Assembly (NCBI GenBank): GCA_040394735.1
Contig: JBEBRR010000100.1
Coordinates: forward strand, 1-10,703
Reading direction: 5' to 3'
Source of the DNA: Leadbetterella byssophila_A
Lineage (GTDB): Bacteria > Bacteroidota > Bacteroidia > Cytophagales > Spirosomataceae
DNA length: 10,703 nucleotides
Shown: positions 8,301 through 10,703 of the stretch, piece by piece
Position numbering within the stretch: position 1 is the first letter of the stretch
Layout: each line of letters starts with the position of its first letter
Notes under the pieces: generated by a model
The model's input: the letters and a program-made list of their open reading frames with translations, nothing else
Database searches by the model: none
What the model was told of the DNA's origin: nothing
Made by a program: the position numbers and the translations under genes

Positions 8301-8356
8301 GCCAGGAGGCCTGAGCTGATAAATAACCAGAAGAGAAGAAAGTAATTTTTTTTCAT
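5324..8356 (-). CDS. SusC/RagA-family TonB-dependent outer-membrane transporter
   Basis: This 1010-residue TonB-linked porin would import the ligand captured by its SusD partner. It has a signal peptide (1-19, cleavage L-L-A|Q) and then a carboxypeptidase-D regulatory-like domain (about 27-100; G-K-V-V-D near 30, P-V-I-G-A-T-V near 40, V-G-Y near 80). The SusC hallmark S-E-L-V-V-I-G-Y-G-A-V-Q-K-K-D-L-T-G-A-V follows at 106-125. The plug domain runs to about 245 with R-V-R-G (167-170), P-L-Y-V-I-D-G (180-186), I-E-S-I-T-V-L-K-D-A-S-S-T-A-I-Y-G (215-231) and R-G-A-N-G-V-V-I-I-T (233-242). The beta-barrel ends with the family motif Y-S-G-F-D-P-E-V (974-981) and a terminal Phe1010. There is no STN domain ahead of the plug, so direct coupling to a FecR-type anti-sigma factor is unlikely. 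The ATG at 8356 has an in-frame TAA immediately upstream, which fixes the start. It is the first gene of the inferred susC-susD-sulfatase-FGE operon and follows a long structured leader. Confidence 0.97.
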   Translation of the reverse strand: MKKNYFLLFWLFISSGLLAQEPLINSRLQGKVVDSRTQEPVIGATVQISGVTHAVQTDLDGNFFFQTGQKFPYHLIVSFVGYKKKQVTAEASPILISLEEENQLLSELVVIGYGAVQKKDLTGAVGSVSDEYIKSTNTSLERALQGSVAGVNVTQTSGQPGGGVSIRVRGGSSIQGGNEPLYVIDGFPVYNSSVSSGVVSGAATNPLASLNPSDIESITVLKDASSTAIYGSRGANGVVIITTKKGKANETKVSYDFSYGLQSVRKKLDLLDARGFARLRNDALYDTNPSKGRYQYLAEEQIATLGKGTDWQEEAFNTAPVQNHQLSFSGGTRQLRYLVSGNYFNQDGIIRNTGFDRYALRVNLHSDISSKFRVGLNLSGARTDSDIAPSGIVSALISMPPTATIYEPDGSYTLRNPFENIFSNPIAALNERKNQSVSYRVLGTVNGEYDLSEHLTAKVLFGTDLTEGRDNSYLPASIYEGYSVGGEARRGFSSVFNWLNENTLTYTRSFSNRHFLSALAGYTQQSSQRQFVTTGAQQFINDVTTDNSLQSGNVPLTPTSGDSEWTLHSYLGRGNYNFASRYFVTASFRADGSSRFGKNNKWGYFPSAALAWQISNEEFFEAYSRQINTLKLRASYGSTGNQEIGEYQSLSTLTSVKYLFGDQIVTGFTPARIANNNLSWEQTNQFDLGLDLGFLANRLLFTVDLYRKVTRNLLLDVQIPYTTGHTSSLQNYGSVQNQGVELGLNTDFEKGRFGWTGNFNIAFNRNKVLEIGNDARFYTFGNYIVEVGKPLGSFYGAVTDGILQENEIDEKGKYTGNAIPKAGDRLYKDLNNDGAFTTAADRTNIGNALPDFTFGFNNSFQYGNFDLSVLLQGSYGNKILNSNAQTLELFNGQQNASVTANERWTPENPGTTIPRAKLDPAPVFSDRYVEDGSYLRFRNIALGYTLPKSWVSKTTLSSVRFRLVGQNLFTFTRYSGFDPEVTNGTTISPGTDAGIYPVAKTVSAEIGILF

Positions 8357-8367
8357 TTACTTTGCAT
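8353..8367 (-). other. Possible four-codon upstream reading frame overlapping the susC start
   Basis: On the minus strand an ATG at 8367 opens a frame encoding M-Q-S-K and stopping at TGA. This stop shares ATGA with the susC-like start codon at 8356. Such an overlap could allow ribosomes to reinitiate on susC, or the ATG could be a decoy start. Four codons in AT-rich DNA arise easily by chance and no ribosome binding site is evident, so this is recorded as a possibility only. Confidence 0.15.
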
Positions 8368-8510
8368 TGGGTTTAATGAATAATAAAGTGCCGCCTGTTA
8401 TGTTTCGTCATATCAGGATACATTTCGCGATGTAACTTTTTTCTTTAGCCTACCTTGACCCGGTTGCCGCCGGGTCATTTTTCAGGTTATTACTCTATAG
8501 TTTTAGTAGA
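8368..8510 (-). promoter_or_regulatory. Long structured 5' leader of the sulfatase operon
   Basis: Between the predicted transcription start (near 8508-8511) and the susC-like ATG lie about 150 untranslated bases holding three successive stem-loops. The first and strongest spans 8456-8477. The second is a weak 5-bp stem, TACAT (8419-8423) with ATGTA (8430-8434). The third is CCTG (8394-8397) with CAGG (8414-8417), continued after a 2x2 internal loop by ATG (8400-8402) with CAT (8409-8411), around a 6-base loop. No known riboswitch class is recognised. Long leaders ahead of susC genes are known sites of post-transcriptional control in Bacteroidota; that this one is regulatory is inferred. Confidence 0.4.
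8456..8477. other. GC-rich hairpin in the susC leader (terminator-like on the plus strand)
   Basis: GACCCGG (8457-8463) and CCGGGTC (8470-8476) are exact inverted copies around a 6-base loop. A further T-A pair at 8456/8477 gives an 8-bp stem. Read on the minus strand it lies inside the leader of the susC-like gene and is followed by AAGGTAGG, so it would not terminate that transcript by itself. Read on the plus strand it is followed by a run of five T (8478-8482), the form of an intrinsic terminator, although no plus-strand gene is present. It could be a leader element, the end of an antisense RNA, or both. Confidence 0.6.
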
Positions 8511-8515
8511 CTTTG

Positions 8516-8523
8516 CAAACGTA
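8516..8523 (-). promoter_or_regulatory. Bacteroidota -7 element for the susC-susD-sulfatase-FGE operon
   Basis: The minus strand reads TACGTTTG, an exact match to TAnnTTTG. It lies in the AT-rich gap between two transcription units, 160 bases upstream of the susC-like start and on the correct strand. Transcription would begin near 8508-8511. The region 19-22 bases upstream reads GGCTTCC and has no clean TTG, so the -33 element is weak or absent, which would suit a promoter that needs an activator. Confidence 0.5.
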
Positions 8524-8559
8524 GAAATATTCTTTTTCAGGGAAGCCATTCTCAGCAAG

Positions 8560-8600
8560 AAAAAAATCAGAAAATTGAAAAAATCATATTGCTGATTTTT
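8560..8600 (-). terminator. AT-rich terminator-like repeat after the efflux operon
   Basis: On the minus strand the arm AAAAATCAG (8600-8592) can pair with either of two downstream copies of TGATTTTT. One is close (8586-8579, 6-base loop, 8-bp stem); the other is further on (8570-8562, 9-bp stem including CTG). The second copy ends in seven consecutive T. The position, about 70-110 bases after the adaptor stop codon and before the next promoter, suits an intrinsic terminator of the efflux operon. The stem has only one or two G-C pairs and would be weak, so the call is tentative. Between this element and the adaptor stop (8601-8672) I see only a short GCCCGGGC palindrome at 8618-8625. Confidence 0.35.
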
Positions 8601-8672
8601 ATAGTTATATTTAAATGGCCCGGGCGGGTGAGCTGCCGTTTTCATAAAGTATAAATCCGGCAGGCGGGGCCT

Positions 8673-9797
8673 CTATTCCTCTGCCTTATTTTTCAGTCCC
8701 ATGAGCAGCGTGTAGGCCCCGTTTTCTACTACGGTTTTCCCTTCAAGTGCATCCGTGTGAAGGATTTCCACCCAGCCCTGGTGACGGATACCCGGCTGAA
8801 CTTCCAGCATCCGGAAGGCGCCATCAGGCAGCTGCTCAAAAACATACCATTTGTTTTCAAACATCACTACGCCGGCTTCGGGGAGTACGGCAGCCGGCCG
8901 GTTTTGGGTTTCGATCTCCGCACTGACGTACATTCCCGTGATCAGACCTGAGCGGCTGCCCAGCGGACGGGCCAGGATATCCGTTGAACCGTCTTCATTC
9001 ACCGCTTTTCCGGTAGAGATGATGCGGGCGCGGGCGGTAAGCCCCTCGTTGGTGGAGAAACGCAGCTCCTGGCCGGTTTTCAGGGCGGGCAGGTCTTTTT
9101 CAAAGGCCTTGATCCGCAGGAGCAGTCCGGCGGGGTTAACCAGCTCAAACAGCGTTTCGGTGGGAGAAACGTATTGACCGGTATTCACCCGGATCTCGCT
9201 GACGGTTCCGCTGAAGGGTGCGTAAAGGGTAATGGTACTGCGGAGCTTATCGGTACTGACGTTTTTAGGATCCATATGGATCAGCCGTAATTTTTCTTCG
9301 AGCGCTCTTTGAGTCACTTTCAGGGTCTGGTATTCGGCTTCGGCCTGCTGCAGGATCTTGTCGCTGGCAGCCAGGGTGCGGTTCAGCGCTTTTTGCCGCT
9401 CGAAGTTAAGTTCGGCCGTTTTGAGCTGCACCTGCGTGGTGAGATAATCCTGCTGAAGCTGGATGAACTGGTTGTCTTCCAGAACGGCCAGGGCTTGTCC
9501 CTGGGTAAAGGAGGCTCCCGGCAGGATGTGGATCTTCCTGACATATCCGCCCAATGCGGAGGTGACTGACACCACGTCTGAAGGTGCGGCATCTACTTTT
9601 CCGTTCAGCCGGAGGGTGGCCTCCAGGTTCCGGGTCTGGAGTTGCGTAACAGACAGCTCCATGGTTTTCATTTGTTCTTCGGAAAGCCGGATCATGTTTT
9701 CCGGGATTTTACCGGTTTCTTCCGGAGTTTCATTTAGCTCTTGCCGGCAGGCGCTGGCCGTCAAAAGGAGGGTAACGACGATATATATGCTTTTCAT
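8673..9797 (-). CDS. RND efflux periplasmic adaptor lipoprotein (membrane fusion protein, CusB/CzcB/HlyD type)
   Basis: This 374-residue adaptor links an inner-membrane RND pump to a TolC-type channel. A lipoprotein signal ends at A-S-A-C, with Cys17 as lipid anchor. The domains follow the family order. The first half of the lipoyl/barrel-sandwich region (about 64-108) contains N-G-K-V and G-G-Y-V-R-K-I, then P-G-A-S-F-T-Q-G-Q-A-L-A-V-L-E. An alpha-helical hairpin rich in Gln, Leu and Glu (about 110-175) docks the channel. The second lipoyl half (about 188-220) has Y-A-P-F-S-G-T-V-S and V-N-T-G-Q-Y-V. A beta-barrel (about 225-300) and a membrane-proximal domain (about 300-370; A-A-V-L-P-E-A-G-V-V) follow. 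The E-E-Q-M-K-T-M-E-L stretch (40-48) resembles heavy-metal efflux adaptors, but no His- or Met-rich metal site is present, so the substrate (metal or other toxic compound) is open. The start lies one base after the TolC-domain stop, implying translational coupling. No pump gene lies downstream. Confidence 0.93.
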   Translation of the reverse strand: MKSIYIVVTLLLTASACRQELNETPEETGKIPENMIRLSEEQMKTMELSVTQLQTRNLEATLRLNGKVDAAPSDVVSVTSALGGYVRKIHILPGASFTQGQALAVLEDNQFIQLQQDYLTTQVQLKTAELNFERQKALNRTLAASDKILQQAEAEYQTLKVTQRALEEKLRLIHMDPKNVSTDKLRSTITLYAPFSGTVSEIRVNTGQYVSPTETLFELVNPAGLLLRIKAFEKDLPALKTGQELRFSTNEGLTARARIISTGKAVNEDGSTDILARPLGSRSGLITGMYVSAEIETQNRPAAVLPEAGVVMFENKWYVFEQLPDGAFRMLEVQPGIRHQGWVEILHTDALEGKTVVENGAYTLLMGLKNKAEE

Positions 9798-9798
9798 T

Positions 9799-10703
9799 TT
9801 ATTTGGATATCAGGTAATTTAATCGGATGACACAAAGGTTCAGCTGTTCGATGGCCTCGAGGTGCCCGGTTCTCACTTCCAGCGACTGGCGTGTGAGGAT
9901 GACCCAATCCAGGTAATTGATCTCTCCGGCACGGAGCTGTTGCTGTGCCAGCTGTTCGGCCAGAAGCGTCTGGGGAATTTGCTTTTCCTCGTAATTCCGG
10001 AGGATGGATTCGAGGTGCAGAGCCTCGCTCAGGGCCTGTTGATACGCTGCATTCAGCTGCTTTTCTTTGAGCGTTAATTCATTTTCAGCTATGCTTTTCT
10101 GAATTGTGGAAGCCTGGATCCGGGCTTTCTGGCTTCTGGTAAAAACAGGAATATCGACTCCGGCGGTTACGGAACCGAAGCGCGCCGGCGACAGATCCCG
10201 TAAGGTCTGGTTGGCATAGCCCAGTGAAAATTCGGGCAAAAGCCGGCTCTTATCGGCTTCGATCTGAGCGTCACGGATCTGCAGCTGCTGGTGCAATGCC
10301 TGCAGCTCGGGATGATCTTCCACAGTACAGCAAATGTCCGGGCTGATCTTCGCCGTAGGAGCTACCGGTTCAGGCAGCTCATCGGCATTCAGCAGCAGCT
10401 GAAGCTCCAGCCGGCTGATGTCGAGGTCGTTCCGGAGCCGGATCAGCTGCAGGCTGATCTGCTCTTTCTGAATAGCGGCGGTGGTGGGTTCCAGGAGATC
10501 CGCTTCCCCCAGCTCTGATTTTTGACGGGACAAATCCTGGAATTGTGTAAACAGGGAGTCTGTCTTTTGCAGCAATACTTTTCTTTCCTGGAGAATAAGG
10601 ATATGCTGGAATACTTCCGATACGGCCTTTTTGACCTGGGCTTTAGTGAGGTTTTGATTTAAAACCGCCAGCTGCCATTCTCTTTCCAGTACCGTCTTCT
10701 GCT
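9799..10703 (-). CDS. TolC-family outer-membrane efflux domain, N-terminus cut by right edge
   Basis: The frame is open from the right edge (first whole codon at 10701) to TAA at 9799-9801, giving 300 visible residues. It is an outer-membrane efflux (OEP) domain. Long Gln/Leu/Glu-rich helices come first, with G-E-A-D-L-L-E and then L-Q-L-L-L-N closing the first repeat. The second repeat follows with H-P-E-L-Q-A-L, D-K-S-R-L-L-P-E-F-S-L-G-Y, G-V-D-I-P-V-F and Q-K-A-R-I-Q-A. The last helices end in L-N-Y-L-I-S-K. It would form the exit duct of the efflux system, paired with the adaptor whose ATG starts one base after this stop. Wording such as L-P-E-F-S-L-G-Y-A-N-Q-T and the gene order recall the C-terminal TolC portion of fused CzcA-TolC proteins of Bacteroidota, so this may be the tail of a much longer pump protein rather than a stand-alone TolC. 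The TTG at 10575 is an ordinary internal Leu codon, not the start. Confidence 0.9.
   Translation of the reverse strand, partial: QKTVLEREWQLAVLNQNLTKAQVKKAVSEVFQHILILQERKVLLQKTDSLFTQFQDLSRQKSELGEADLLEPTTAAIQKEQISLQLIRLRNDLDISRLELQLLLNADELPEPVAPTAKISPDICCTVEDHPELQALHQQLQIRDAQIEADKSRLLPEFSLGYANQTLRDLSPARFGSVTAGVDIPVFTRSQKARIQASTIQKSIAENELTLKEKQLNAAYQQALSEALHLESILRNYEEKQIPQTLLAEQLAQQQLRAGEINYLDWVILTRQSLEVRTGHLEAIEQLNLCVIRLNYLISK

Noticed and set aside
8601..8672. GC-rich stretch with GCCCGGGC palindrome as a regulator-binding site
   Set aside because: The palindrome is only 8 bases and shows no second copy or match to a known operator.
10561..10575. TTG at 10575 as the start of a short TolC protein
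   Set aside because: The same frame continues without a stop to the right edge with TolC-like helix sequence, so this is an internal Leu codon of a gene cut by the window.

Overview
The window comes from a member of the Bacteroidota. The evidence is an adjacent SusC/SusD pair, signal peptides ending in Ala/Ser-Gln, Bacteroidota-type TAnnTTTG promoter elements and no convincing Shine-Dalgarno sequences. Base composition is roughly half G+C by eye. An oxygen-dependent formylglycine-generating enzyme (FGE) points to an aerobic lineage, such as Chitinophagaceae or Cytophagales, but the genus cannot be fixed from the sequence. All seven supported protein genes lie on the minus strand, so transcription runs right to left.

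Right part (8673-10703): the end of a tripartite efflux operon. A TolC-family outer-membrane domain is cut by the right edge. A lipoprotein-type periplasmic adaptor of the CusB/CzcB kind follows after a single base. The inner-membrane RND pump is not in view and should lie just beyond the right edge, possibly fused to the TolC part. A 316-base non-coding stretch (8357-8672) separates this operon from the next. It holds an AT-rich terminator-like repeat, a perfect TAnnTTTG element and a structured leader of about 150 bases.

Centre (1281-8356): a compact sulfatase locus in the order susC-like, susD-like, sulfatase, FGE, with gaps of 12, 42 and 80 bases. The SusC/SusD pair would bind a sulfated ligand at the surface and import it across the outer membrane. 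The exported sulfatase carries C-A-P-T-R with all the usual active-site residues and would remove sulfate. The FGE has both catalytic cysteines and its own signal-like N-terminus, and would convert the sulfatase cysteine to formylglycine. A perfect 10-bp G+C-rich hairpin sits between sulfatase and FGE. No glycoside hydrolase, polysaccharide lyase, one- or two-component regulator or sigma/anti-sigma pair is visible.

Left part (1-1177): the N-terminal 392 residues of an exported S9-family peptidase (beta-propeller half), cut by the left edge before the catalytic domain. It has its own promoter-like element, so it may be a separate transcription unit. No RNA genes, insertion sequences, CRISPR arrays or attachment sites were found.
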